The translations under genes were made by a program, and so were the position numbers. Below are positions 47,001 to 58,852 of a stretch of DNA of 64,000 nucleotides, in pieces (position 1 is the first letter of the stretch; the number at the start of each line of letters is the position of its first letter). This DNA comes from Klebsormidium nitens (Eukaryota > Streptophyta > Klebsormidiophyceae > Klebsormidiales > Klebsormidiaceae). The notes under the pieces were generated by a model. The model was not told the DNA's origin. It made no database searches and saw only the letters and a list, made by a program, of their open reading frames with translations. The stretch covers positions 62,001 through 126,000 of the forward strand of contig DF237078.1 of assembly GCA_000708835.1 (NCBI GenBank), in the 5' to 3' direction.

Positions 47001-48563
47001 GCAGGCAAGGCGAGCCTCAAGGAGAAAGACGATACCCCCGCCAAGGCCAAGAGCGCCTTGGCTCCAGCAAAAGGGGCAGAGACTTTGAGCTCAAAAGCAG
47101 AGGTGAAGGCGAAAGCACCGGCGGAGGCTAAGCCCAGGGCGGCGGACGCCAAGCCCAAGGTGGCAGCTGAGGCGAAGCCAAAGGCGGCAGCGCCGCCTGC
47201 ACAGGAGGCGGTGGTTAAGAGCAGCAAGGCTGCGGCTGTGGAGCCGGTGAGGGCGCCCCCGGTAGATAAGGAGGCCGCGGCGGCGGCAGAAGCGGCGGCC
47301 AAGGAGAAGCGGCGGGAGGAAGAGGTGAGGAAGGCGAAGGAAGCGGAGGAGCGGAAGAGGAAGGCGGCAGAGAAGAAGGCGGCCAAGGCGGAGCAGCGCC
47401 GCAAGAGGGAGGCGGAGGAGGCCACCAAGAAGAAGGACAAGGTGGGGCGCTTTGATGGCCAAGTTCTATCAACTTTGAAAAGCGAATTCGCAACTTATTT
47501 TACACATTTTAGTATGAATCATGGATGGGAGTCTGTTGACCGCAGGAGATCAGGGAAGCTTTCCGTGCTGACCCTATGTATCTTGGGATATTGGTTGCAC
47601 TTCAGGTTTGTGACTGCCTTTGAAGCTGCACGAATTATGCATTGGCAGATTGTATGTTGCAAGTGTCCGTGCTTTTTCGTGACCTTGGGTAGTGGGGCGC
47701 ATGATCATTGAGGTGTTTGAAAGGCAGGCATTCTGCTGTTCCATCTTTGGCGCACAGTAAGAGCTGACATGAGAGAAAAGAGCACCGTTTCGTTTGTTGG
47801 ATACATGGGTTGCAGCTCCGCAAGCACAGCACAGCCTGCAGTCTCCAGGAAAACCATGCATGCACAGGGAAACGGTGTTAGCAACCTTACAACGGGACTG
47901 TCAAGCTTTGGAATTCTGGTCTATTGGGCTCGATCTTAGTGCACTCCCATGGCGTCATCCTAAACCTCCACTCTTGTCCTGTGCAGAAGAAGCAGACAGC
48001 AACCCCGCCCTCCGAGGCTGCCGACAGCGACGCGATCGCGGCCGCAGTCCCCGAGCCGGACTCGGCTGCCCCCTCCACTGGCGCCCTCGATGCAAAGCCG
48101 ACCGCAGCGGTTGAGGAGGGTGCCCGTCGCAGGAAGCAGCCCGCAGTGGAGAAGAAGAAGCTGAAGAAGGTCCTAGGCAGGAACAAGAAGTTCAGCCTGC
48201 AGTCGTGGCTGGAGGCCAACGTCACAACTGTTGCGATCGTGGCGCTCATAGTCTCGGTGCTCATTGCTGCGGTGAGTAGCGTGCGCAATCCTTTTGCTTT
48301 TGAGAGAGTCTGGCTTGATTCTCCTTTTAAGAAGTAGGCACTCTGCAAATTTTCCATTATAATGGATGCGAGAAATGTCTGCCTCAACTTATGTACCCGG
48401 AACATTTGTAAAGCACAGAACGATTCAGCAAGATGTCCATTGTTCCAGCCACCCGTTGTCCGTGTCCTCAATCTAGTGCCGACTTCAAGATCGTCACACT
48501 CTTATGCTTTGCTTGCAGTACTTCTATGTGAAGAGCACGGGCGGTACTTCGAGTAAGGTCTAG
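44054..48563 (+). CDS. PPI1: PROTON PUMP INTERACTOR (PPI1)-like coiled-coil, tail-anchored protein
   Basis: In plants PPI1 binds the C-terminal regulatory tail of the plasma-membrane H+-ATPase and sits on the ER. Eight exons join, all in phase 0: 44054-44854, 45067-45264, 45455-45634, 45857-46051, 46341-46439, 46839-47441, 47987-48271, 48519-48563, giving 801 residues. The N-terminal 220 residues are low-complexity; the family region starts at TRTFCLVRIPRPDG and runs through long coiled coils to YYQNRRDIQKFKQLAAQRDIPALEE and VEGIMARFSTDAAYRATY. Next come Ala/Lys-rich repeats and a basic KEKRREEEVRKAKEAEERKR stretch. A hydrophobic segment (TTVAIVALIVSVLIAA, about 772-787) lies 14 residues from the end, so it is tail-anchored. 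Intron 5 has a GC donor. The start is the first Met in frame. Confidence 0.85.
46440..46838 (+). other. GC-AG intron in the PPI1-like gene
   Basis: The exon ends CATACTCAG and the intron begins GCAAGGAC. The next exon starts GTGGAGGGG after GATGCGCAG. The protein reads EFAHTQ-VEGIMARF across the junction, as the family requires. Confidence 0.75.
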
Positions 48564-49856
48564 ACGAGAGGTCAATAGTACTTACAGAGCGATTTTGCTC
48601 GAAGAACCGCATCTTTTTGCGGTAAATGGTGTTAGATGCAAGCATGACAAACAGAAAACGAGAGTCGTCACTCGATTTGCGGGTCGAAAGGGTACGGATA
48701 CTTACATGGTGGAAGTTTTGTAGCTTTGCGCAGTGGTACAGGACGTATACCTGATGTTACGGGATGGGAAGCAGTCTAACAGAGGAGATTGGCTGTTCAC
48801 CCCTCCTTGGTATCTTCGTTAAGCTCGGCGTCAGACCGGAGGACAGCTTCACAAAGATAGTGGAGGAGAGACAAAACAAGATGAGCGACTTGAACAAGCA
48901 GCGGTTAGCTTATCGCTTGCACTTGACTTGACATTGGACAGATGCGAGGTTGGTTATGAGTAGATGATTACCTACACATAAAACTGCCAGCTTGTCCTTT
49001 CTATGCAGCGAGCGATCTTTATACGGAGTATCCAACCATGCAGTTTACTCGTTGAGTGTTGCACGGTGGTCTGAGGCCGGCGGCCACGCATATACAGCTA
49101 GATTTTGAACCGCCATGTGCATGCCGTGAAATTTTGCATGGATACACGAACATGCAAATAGTGACTCGACTCACAGCGCGGCCTTATGGTAATGATAACT
49201 TATAGAACGAGACATGATGGTACGTGCACACATGATTCATGCACAACAATCGATCTTGCATACGGTGCATGCATGATATCAATATATTAAGTCGGATCGG
49301 ATCGATAATTCGCCGGAGCTAGTCGATCCGAATTGAGCTTTTAGTGTATACGCCGACCGGCGGGCCCGGCGCTGCCGGAGTACTACTAGAACACGTGCAG
49401 CTAGCCATGCTATAGCTAGCAGGTGCGGGCGCTTCCCGTGCAAATATGCAAAATTGCACGGCATTTTGGTATGAAACTTTTCAAAATAAGTTGCAATGCG
49501 AGTAACGGCTGCCCTGCGCGTGCACAGCACTGCATATCGGCAATCCTCCACCATGCTGACTTTACTTGATCGCCAAACCAGTCGCCGAGCTAGTCGCATC
49601 AGTGTGCACTCGGATTGATGAAGCCTGCCGCACACTGATTAATTACTCAACTAAAAGTGGTGATCTTTTGTCGGATCGCCTGCATTAGCCAGATTGAATC
49701 ATGTGCCAATTGCAAATTTACACTCCACATTTTGAGGCCAGCTGCTGCGTCACTCATTACTGCATCTGGACTGTTCCTTTGTACAGCAGTGCCTCCATTG
49801 CGTCGTGTCACAAAAGGTGGCCGGATCTCTTTCTAAGAATCAGAGCATGCCCGCGA
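48564..49856. other. Convergent spacer 4, palindrome-rich block at about 48990-49700
   Basis: The 3' ends of the PPI1-like and formate-tetrahydrofolate ligase genes meet here. No gene is seen. The block contains TGCATGCA, GATATC, AATATATT, CGATCG-like words, GGGCCC, CTATAG-CTAGC and an inverted repeat at 49297-49331. A minus-strand frame at 49279-49635 is not supported by any family feature. Confidence 0.6.
49297..49331. repeat. 9-bp perfect inverted repeat, 17-base loop
   Basis: TCGGATCGA (49297-49305) and TCGATCCGA (49323-49331) are reverse complements. A direct copy TCGGATCGG precedes the left arm. It lies in convergent spacer 4. Confidence 0.8.
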
Positions 49857-52800
49857 TTACGATAGGCCAACGACGTCCCCAGTCTCAAGGTCAAGGTCGA
49901 TGTCGTAGAAACACGGGCGAGTAGGTAAGCCGGGCATAGTGCTCATCGCGCCCACCAAGGGATAGATGAAGCCCGCACCCACGCTGGCCCGGACGTCGCG
50001 GATTGGAAGAGTGAAGCCTGCAAACAAGGTCTAAAGTGAGGCTGTGTGCTTACAATAAGAGTCCCTGATGAGCTACGAAAGGAGAACCCTTACAGGGACA
50101 AGCAACTGACCAGCATATCAACAAAAGGCTTCGGACAACGATCGAATCCAGTCCTGGTATCATCATGTAACAGCAACAGGGAATGCGACGTTGAAAAGAA
50201 ACCCATACAAAAAAGGCTTTCTTTGCAGATTTCAGGCTCCCTTTGCCCCAACTACAAGCCGCAGAAAGCTGGAGCCACAGACCGTTTCGACCGCCAACGA
50301 GAACTTCAACGCAGTGGCATCGGCCTTCACTTTCAAATTCACCATGTCGGGGGGGAGAGCCACGCACCTGAGGGGGCCCCTTTCAGCGTGGGGTTGTCGG
50401 AGAAGGAGTACTGCGTTTTGGCCATGCAGATGGGCAGCTTGCTAAACCCTTGCTTGGTGTACTTTTCGATCGCGGCCTCCGCCTCGGACGAGTACGACAC
50501 CCCCCCGGCGCCGTACATCTCGCGAGCAATGGTTTCGATCTTCTCTTTGATGCCGGCTTCGAGGGGGTACAGGAATTTGAAGTCCTCCTTGAGGGACTTG
50601 CACGCCTTCTCCACGGCCTTTCCGAGCTCGACCTGGGGGGGCACAAACGGCGAGGGATAAGAGACTGACCTCCATCGTGACTGGTGGAGACAACGTGATA
50701 GGGTGTGGTGAATAGAGAGTATAATTCTGAAGAGGTTTGTGCGAAATGGCTCACGAAATGACAGAGCGAGCGACTGCACAGTTTGATCGAAGTGCACACG
50801 GCAAAGTAGCAAGAATGAGGAAGGACTCGCAGATATGATCAGGCTTCGTAAAGGTGATAGCCACTCCCCTTGAAACGTGCGATGGCAACAGAGAGGACGG
50901 AAGAGGAAGGCTCACCGCTCCCGCCCCTCCTTGCGCATGGTGTGTCGACTCAACGGCGTCGAACGCCCCTGCGGCCAAGGCGGCCTTTTTCACCATCTCA
51001 ATCTCGGCGTCCGTGTCCGTGGCAAACCTGCAGAACGGTCGCCCCTTGCGTAAGCGTTGGAATGACTTCATTTATTTGGGCTTGCCAAGCCGAGACGAAT
51101 AAAGGCGCGAAAGGACGCCAATCTACTAGCAAGCTCCTAACGGATCGAAACGTATGAGACATTTAGGCACCACCTGGTGTTTCGATACGTACGAAGCATT
51201 CCGGCCAACGCGGATTAAATGCTCAGAGGTGCAGTTCGAAGCGCCCAGCTAGATTGAGGTCATATCATCATGACCGTCATATGTGACTTCATCACAGCGG
51301 CAAAGACGCCTTTTATGGCAGCTTGCCAGCCAATCAAGCGCCACGCCGCCCGAACCGCAAGGAAGTAGACCCCTTCGAAAACCCCTTCGAACACTGTTTC
51401 TTCTATGCTTCATCTTTGGCACCCGGCTCCTCCCCGGTTTCGTCTAGTGGATATCGGAAGAACTCAAAGTTCAACTCGTCCCCCCAAACCCACTCACCCG
51501 CACGCATCTCCAAGCCTCCTCTTCGTGTCAATGTATGCTCCAAACTGCTCCAAACCAATTTTTCTGTCCCAGGCAACCGTGCAGAGACTTGGACAACTCT
51601 CGTTTCGCCCTGCCCAGGAAGGAAAGCGCCCCTCACCTGTTGATCGCAACCACCGCGGCCACGCCGTACTTGCGCACGTTCGAGATGTGACGGGCCAAGT
51701 TGACCGTCCCCTTTTCGAGCAGCTCCAAGTTCTCGCTCGCGTACGCAAAGTCGATCGGCTTGCCCGCCACCACCGGGGGACCCCCCCCGTGCATCTTGAG
51801 CGCGCGCACGGTCGCCACGACCACGCAGCAGTGCGGCCGCAGCCCACTGTAGCGGCACTTGATGTTCAAGAACTGCGGAACAGGGCGGGCTTGCGAAATT
51901 CAGCAACTCGCGCCTTGGCAATTTCTCGCTTACAGAGGTTGCAAATAAGGACACTTGGACCAGTCTCAGACGCTCTACCTTTCCTGCCCTGATCCCGTTC
52001 CGAAGCCTGCTCCGGGACCACAGTTTGGACTCAAGAACTAAAACGATAGAGGCACCGGAAACCGTCCCAAGAACAAAGTGGAGAGCAAAGCCTCACTGGC
52101 AGTACCAAAGTCAGGATCTCTTGCATGATTAGTGTACCTACCCTGCAGCAAAGTTCGTCCTAAAGCTCGCCTCCACAACCACTTGAACATCTAAAGAATT
52201 CGGAGGGATTAGAAAGAGCTCCATGTGCAGCACACGGATCCGAATGCGTCTCGATTGCGCCGTGACATCATACCTTTTCCGCGCCGATGTCCGCCCCGAA
52301 GCCCGCTTCCGTGACCACAAACCCGTCGGCGCCCACGAGCTTGAGCGCGAGCTGGTCCGCAACGATGCTCGAGTTGCCGTGCGCAATGTTGGCGAACGGG
52401 CCCGCATGCACCAGCACGGGCGTGCCCTCCAGCGTCTGTTTCAGGCAAACACGAGGTTTGGGGCGGGGCACGATGTAGGAATACGAAATTAAACAACGTT
52501 GCACCAAAGTAAAGCAGCAACGGTGTGCCGTTCCCGTTTTCTGGGGCAGGCGGGCGTTACGCAGGAGCGGAGAAGATGTTAACATGGCATCAGATAACTT
52601 TCGTGCAACACGGTCTTGATCCCGTTGTCTGATTTGGGAACGAAAGCCGAAGTGGGCCGGCGCAAAGAACGTTGTCTGACTGACCAACGTGAAAATGTAA
52701 ACTCAAACTTGAATGTAGCGATGCTGCAACGAGCAGCGAGCGGAATCGCAATCGTTTGAAGAGTCGAGGAGGAAGTGCCGATCAGAACCGTTTAAGGGTT

Positions 52801-55800
52801 CAGAGCACATCCCGGCTGGCTGCTGCAAAACCTGTACAACATTTTCCTCGCCAGACGCCAAGTTACTGTCGCTCTTCACCAACGCCCATGCACTCAGTCT
52901 TGAGTTTAAGCAACCTCGCACCATTCAGGGAGACGAAGCATCCACTTCGCAAACCACACCGTTTTCCGCCCCTCCTCACCTGCATAAGCGTCGGGTGGAT
53001 CGCGTCCTTCATGAGCACCGTGAGCGCCCCCCCCACTCCTAGGTCGTCGGCAGTCACGGGGTCCCCCCCCCTGCTGGTGCCGACCACCATATTCCCCAGC
53101 CGCTCGCGCATGTCCTCCATGCCCGTCGTCAGCGCGAGCACCGCCATGATCTCGCTCGCGACGCTGATGTCATACCCCGTCTGCCGCGACTGGCCCTTCT
53201 CGTCGGGGCCCTGCGCAGAGTGGGGGCTGGGGCTAGTGAGCAAGACGTTGCCACCTTTATCCGACAATTGCTACGACCCCAGAAACCCTGAGCTGTGGGA
53301 AGCATGAAGTCTGCCGTCTGCCGCCTGGCCCTTCTTTGGCGAGGCTTGGGAAGGAAGGCAACGACTCGATAGGGTTCCGGAGGGTGAATCCTGGAGGGCC
53401 CTCTGATTGACTGAGCTGCGGGCACATGGAACGTCAGGACGCCCGGGGCCGAGTGCTGGTGGCAGCAACTGGATGAGCCCCAAAAAAGGCAAGCTAGCGA
53501 CATAAATCTTCCCAGTGACGAGAAATGGTTGCCGTTTCACGTCGAGAGTGGTTTTTCAGCCCTCGGTGGATGCATCAAGAGGGGTCCTGCATGTTTTGCA
53601 CTTTCAAGATCTGACAAGCTCAAGTCAGCAGTCGCATAACTTTGATACACCCTAGACACCCGTCCGGTTTTCTAAAAAGAGCCACTGCGCAAGACGTAAG
53701 TGGTTACGGCCAGTCACCTGCCCCACGGTGATGACCCGCAGGAAGCGGTCGTTGACGTCCACAACACGGCGCCACGTCAGCTGCTCGGGGTCCAGGTCGA
53801 GGCGCGCAAACTTGGTGACCTCCTCATCCGTCAGGCTGTCGGGGTCCAGCTTGTCGATCCCCAGCTTGGCCAGCCGCTTCAACATCACCTGAGAATCATC
53901 AAAAGAGACGCTTTGAGTCACCAAGAGTTGCAGGATGGTCGTCGATTGTGCCTAATTGAAGGATGATAAGCCAGGGATGCGGAACGAACATCGTATCACT
54001 TTTGCAAGATGGCTCACAGCGATGGGGGTACATGCGGACAGAGTGACAGAGATTAACCTACCAAGAGAAAAGGGCCTGACAAGATGTTTCGACTTCGAAT
54101 CATAGTCATCCCCGCTGTGACCAAAACTGAAGGAGCCGCGCCGGCAGCACTATTTGGCACGTCAGCAATGCAAGCCCTGTGGGCCAACAGCCAACGCTTG
54201 AGGCAACAATGACAATACGTGCGTTGCTTATTAGGCTCAGGCATGAGATGTTCATCGTTGATGCCCACATCAACACGTCTTGCTGGAAACCTTGGTACCC
54301 TTCTTTCGAACTTCACAGCTGTAGGCCGTTCACTTGTCAGCAACAACCGGCTCCGGTGTGCTGGAGAAGGACAAGTTGAGGATAACTGTGCTCAGAGTGG
54401 CCGTGGACAGGTTTGCGCTTTCCAAATCTAACCCGCAAAAGAAGGCTTCTCCATAAATTACCCTCTAGCCATCCGACCATCGACCCGGCAAAGAGGCCAA
54501 CAACAGTGCTGGATCCTCACCCTCGCGAAGCTGCGCTTGCCCTCCTTGTTTGGGGGGCACAGGCGGTTAAACAACGCCTTGTCCGACTGCGTCGCTTCAT
54601 GGAACATACGCGCGTCAATCGCCGCTGCCAGCAGGTTATTGGCCGCTGTGATTGCGTGGATGTCCCCGGTCAAGTGCAGGTTAAACTCGTCCATGGGGAT
54701 AACCTGGCTGTAACCGCCCCCCGCGGCCCCGCCCTTGATGCCGAAGGTCGGGCCCTGGCTGGGCTGACGGAGACACGTGAAGACCTGTAAGGAGAGGAAG
54801 CGTGCTTTGAAAAAAGGGGTTTTTGGGTTTTTGACTTTCACCTGATAGATTGCTGTCAGCCAGAAGAACAAGTGAGGCAAAGAAGAGAATGTGTGGCTCT
54901 GTTTCGCTTTGGCACCTGCAGCTTGTCCGTAAGTCACAGATATGTCAAGATCGAGAAACTGACCGGTCCTAGGGCTAGCTTGGGGACACATAATTACTAG
55001 TTGTAGCCTTGGGCACTTCAAGGAGCATGGGTGCTTCTGAAAACACCTTCAGCCAAAAAGCCAGCTGAGCCAGAGTCCTGTTACTTTTCTTCTACCTTTA
55101 GGGCACTGCGCCCTTCAGGAGGTGACAGGACCTCCACATTGTTAAAATCCAGACAGTCCATTCACAGCCCCAGCTGATCCTGCCACTTGATGCACTGGAC
55201 AACAATCCAATTGCACCATTCTGCTCCTACCAGATGCTTCTTCCGTCAATTGTCACATTCAGGGGCATTGAGCTGGCCAGAATCGTTTCCTACTTATTCG
55301 CTCCTCAGCTGCACTTTGCCTAAAGTCCTTCGAAACGGGGGGATCCTTTGCCCCTCACCTTCTTCCCCAGATGTGCTCCCAACGCCTGGCACAGCCCCAC
55401 TGTTGTGGTCGACTTGCCCTCGCCTAGTGGAGTTGGGGTGATTCCCCCCACTACAACATAGAAGCCATCTGGCTTGCCCTTCAGCTTCTCCCGCACATTG
55501 ATGAGCACCTGTGCAGCAATGGAAGGCATTCTCTGTATCTACGTTACATATGGACTCTGTCGATCGTGCGAAATCGTGTTCCTAACACATTGCTTGGATA
55601 ACGACATGATGTGTGTGCGCTTTGAGGATGGGCGGAACTTCGAGAGTGGATAGATTGGTCACACCAGCAGCTTGTATTGAGCTTCCGGTGAAGTCAAGAT
55701 AGGGCCAGCCTGCCAAAGCTCAACTCCTCGGATCCTGTTTCACATGGAAGGTTGCAACTGCCTGAAAGGCTAATGCGATTCATGCGGTGTCTGTCAAAAC

Positions 55801-56574
55801 TAGGAATGAGCATGAGAAAGGTCAAACCAGAGTATAAAGAACTTAACAAAGGAATGCAATCTGTGCAAGAACCAAAGGAATCTGGCTGTTGCTCCTCAAA
55901 GCAGCTGAGCTTGTTTTTTACCACCATAACAGCAGGGATATCCGCTCACAGGCGTTTCTGGATGTACAAACGCTTTTACGGCGTTCTTGAGCACTTTGCA
56001 ACTCAAAGACACAGATTGATACGAGAATAGCCTTCTGGCGTCAAGCTTGCTTAAAGTCTTCCAGACTCTGTTCACTGCAACGTGTTGTATCACCAACGTG
56101 GCGTACTCTAAAGACCATCTGGAATCATACCATTCAATCTGCAAGGGTCTGATGCTGAGCAGAAAGGCACCCTTGGGGGAAAAGTCGGAAACGAGCACCT
56201 AATCAAGGATCAAAGCTGGCCGGAAAACACAATGGAGCTCCACTAATTTGTCCATCTGTATCATCCAGATTATGAGATTACAAGAGCGCTCAACAACTGC
56301 CGCAAGCTCCACGTCTCAACCAAAGCAACAATGTGCCATTCATATGATGCTCGCATGCAACATAATTTAAACCCTAATCTGCCTTCCTCACCTTGGCCTT
56401 CTTCTTCCCATACAGGTCGTAGTCCTCTGGCTCAAGACCCACCGCTTTTGCCACCTCCTCAATGTTCAGCGGCTTCACGGACTGCGCAATCACATAGTCC
56501 GGAGGGACGGGCGTCGCAATGTTTTCCAACTTCCGAGCTGTTGAGGCGCCAACGTCAGCAGCTGCAGTCGCCAT
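49857..56574 (-). CDS. THFS: Formate-tetrahydrofolate ligase (10-formyl-THF synthetase)
   Basis: The enzyme makes 10-formyl-tetrahydrofolate from formate, ATP and tetrahydrofolate, feeding one-carbon metabolism. Ten exons join in phase: 56574-56392, 55508-55359, 54784-54521, 53888-53718, 53210-52980, 52435-52274, 51872-51637, 51027-50916, 50632-50368, 50017-49857, giving 644 residues, the usual length for the monofunctional plant enzyme. The ATP site [10 protein letters not shown] (86-95) is intact. Other signatures: [63 protein letters not shown], and [12 protein letters not shown]. The ending [11 protein letters not shown] is as in plant homologues. No transit peptide is evident, consistent with the cytosol. 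All key motifs are complete, so it should be active. Confidence 0.96.
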
Positions 56575-56931
56575 CCTGCGCAGCTGGTTGAAGAGTGGGC
56601 GGAGAATGGTGGGCGCTGATTTGATCTAGGCCAGTTTTCCAATGGGGTTTTGCCTGCAGCCTTTTGTTGACAAGCGCAATACTGCTGGCAATAGAGTGTG
56701 TCAATGGTATGGGGGCTTGCGCACCTATCAAACACAGCCTGAGTCAGCTCATTATATATACAAGGCGCTCTGCTCGGTGCTCATGAGATGCGCTCTGCAC
56801 GAGTGGATTCTCAACTGTTTTCAAGTTTTCTTCTCCAGACTCCAGACTCCAGAGTCCAATGCCACTATGGCATGTGCATCATGCAGGGAGAAATTCCAAT
56901 TATTGCTAGAATTTACTACATGGCCGGGCAT

Positions 56932-58092
56932 GCTTGCCACCAACTTTCACCGGTGCCGGCTGTCTACCGGCCCACCTACCGTAGCGGAACCCAAACCGGA
57001 CCGGCCCCCCAAAGTGGTCCGATGGTTTCCAAAAGTGGACCCCGCTGGCAAATCAAAGTTGGAGTACGACGCCGAGACCAAGCCGCTACTTGATCGTGGA
57101 CTGAATGCTTACGCTGCAGCTCAAATCCACGCTGGTTAGCGAACCCCTTTCCAGCAACCCTTAATCGAAGAAAACTAAGTTAGGATAGGCTGTTAAGGGT
57201 TAACCTGGCACAGCTGGACGTCCAGCAGGACTCTCAACCACGATATATTGCTTAATTCCCCACAGCATTTATCCAGATTATACATTCACAGAAACCCAAG
57301 GAAAACCTCACTTTTGGCCGAGAAAATGCCAGGGTTATGCACTGTCAATGCAACCTTTGCCAGACAACCCCAATTGTTAAGCCCATGTGCTGATTTAACC
57401 CTTTCATTGACCAGTGCCAAAGTTGCCCCGGGTGTACCCGGTAGACGGCGCTTTTGTTATCTTGACCAGTCTGCAATGTAGGCGGGTCCACTTTAGGGCC
57501 CCTACCAAAATGTAAAACTTGATCCGGTGGGTCAGGCACCCAACCTGGTTTTGCTAACCATACACTTTTTCGCATCCAACCAACTTTTAAACCACTCAAA
57601 TCGGCACGTAGGCCACACTTTTCTCTCTCATATGCAAAAAACAGAACGGAAAACGGCCAATTTTGGACCATTTTAGCGCCTGCACCAAATGTGCAAAATA
57701 CTGAGGGGTCCGGTTTCGGGTCCGCTACGGTACACTTCTACCGGCTGGCCACAGTGCACACAGGCTGAAGCACCGGACGCCATCCCGATCGATGTAGGTA
57801 GTGAACAGTAACAGCCAGTGAACAGTAACGGAGACGGGTAGGGTTGGTTAGGGGGTTAGGGTGGTTACGGGTGCGGAGCGGGTGTTTCCTTAGGTTAGGG
57901 TTTTTAGTAACCCCAAAATGCTTACTGTTCACTGGGCTTGCTGTTCACTGGATCGAGAAATACCCGCACGCCGGTTTTGCCTAGGCGCCCAGCATTTTCT
58001 GCCGGCTGTCCAGCCGGTGGGGTGCCTTATGCACCGGTGCATCCATCATTTCTGCCGGCCAGGTCCAGCTTCAACACCGGTTCGTGGCAAGC
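56932..58092. mobile_element. Probable DNA-transposon-like element with imperfect inverted ends
   Basis: The left edge GCTTGCCAC (56932-56940), followed by an ACCGGTG word, is mirrored by GTGGCAAGC (58084-58092) preceded by CACCGG. An inner pair is stronger: 56978-57002 and 57707-57731 are reverse complements with two mismatches in 25 (ACCGTAGCGGA...CCGGACC). ACCGG words recur through the element. No transposase frame is visible, so it is non-autonomous or decayed. No clear target-site duplication was found, so the outer ends are tentative. Confidence 0.5.
57799..57951. mobile_element. MITE-like element 2, same core as element 1 but different ends
   Basis: The left end is TAGTGAACAGTAACAGCCAGTGAACAGTAA, two copies of GTGAACAGTAA. 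The right end is the inverted arrangement (TTACTGTTCACTGGGCTTGCTGTTCAC). The core (about 57829-57919) carries GACGGGTAGGGTTGGTTAGGG, TGCGGAGCGGGTG and TTAGGTTAGGGTTTTTAGT, matching the core of the element at 5828-6012. It sits inside the larger 56932-58092 element, suggesting a nested insertion. Confidence 0.7.
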
Positions 58093-58852
58093 ACTGATTT
58101 AATTTTAATTTCTGATTCTGGTTCGCGTAGACCCTTCATATAATACATATGCCAAGAGACATGCTCTGCATGGGGCATGGGCTATTAAGTATACGTATAC
58201 CTTTTCATTTCGCTTTGTCACTTCTGGAAACAGTGGAAGTTGTCTGCAGTGCAGCCAGAAGGGGTGCAAGTACGTGAAGAACGTGGGTGCACAATTGAGG
58301 CTCACGGGAGGCGCTTAGTATTCAGTGTGCCGCCACAGTCATTGAGATTCACTAGAATCAATGCTAAAGCAGGCCGACGGTGCCTACCGGTAGATCTAAT
58401 GCTTCCGGGTTGCATGTTACATCAATCAGGTAAAAATCTTGAAATGCACCTTTGAGTACTCTTGCAGATGACGACGTGCAAACATCATCATGTCGCTTCC
58501 AAATTTTGCACGGAACCCCAGATCGAGGATTTATCAGAAGGTGTGTATGTTGAATAAAGAATGTTGGTATGTCCTTAATGCTAGACTGCAATCAATACCT
58601 AGTGTGTTCTACTACAAATAGTATTGACAAACATCACATGAACAACGCTGGGGGGCCTGAGTACCGTCCGAGCAAGTGCCTCAGGCCATCAACGCCGATC
58701 TTGATCTTTACAGTTTTCTCTGAATAACTTATTAATCCGCTGTGCTTCCAAGTCCGTAAAGGCCACTACGTGCAACCTCAAATGCAGTCCACTGTTCCAA
58801 AAGCCCCCTGTTAACACCGCCTGCTTGCCCATCCTTGCCCACCCTGTCATTC

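Larger units (their letters stand above)
56575..58852. other. Intergenic region holding nested inverted-repeat elements
   Basis: This separates two minus-strand genes, so the left part should be the promoter of the formate-tetrahydrofolate ligase gene. It holds the 56932-58092 element and the nested 57799-57951 element. Right of 58100 it is AT-richer with no supported gene. Confidence 0.6.
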
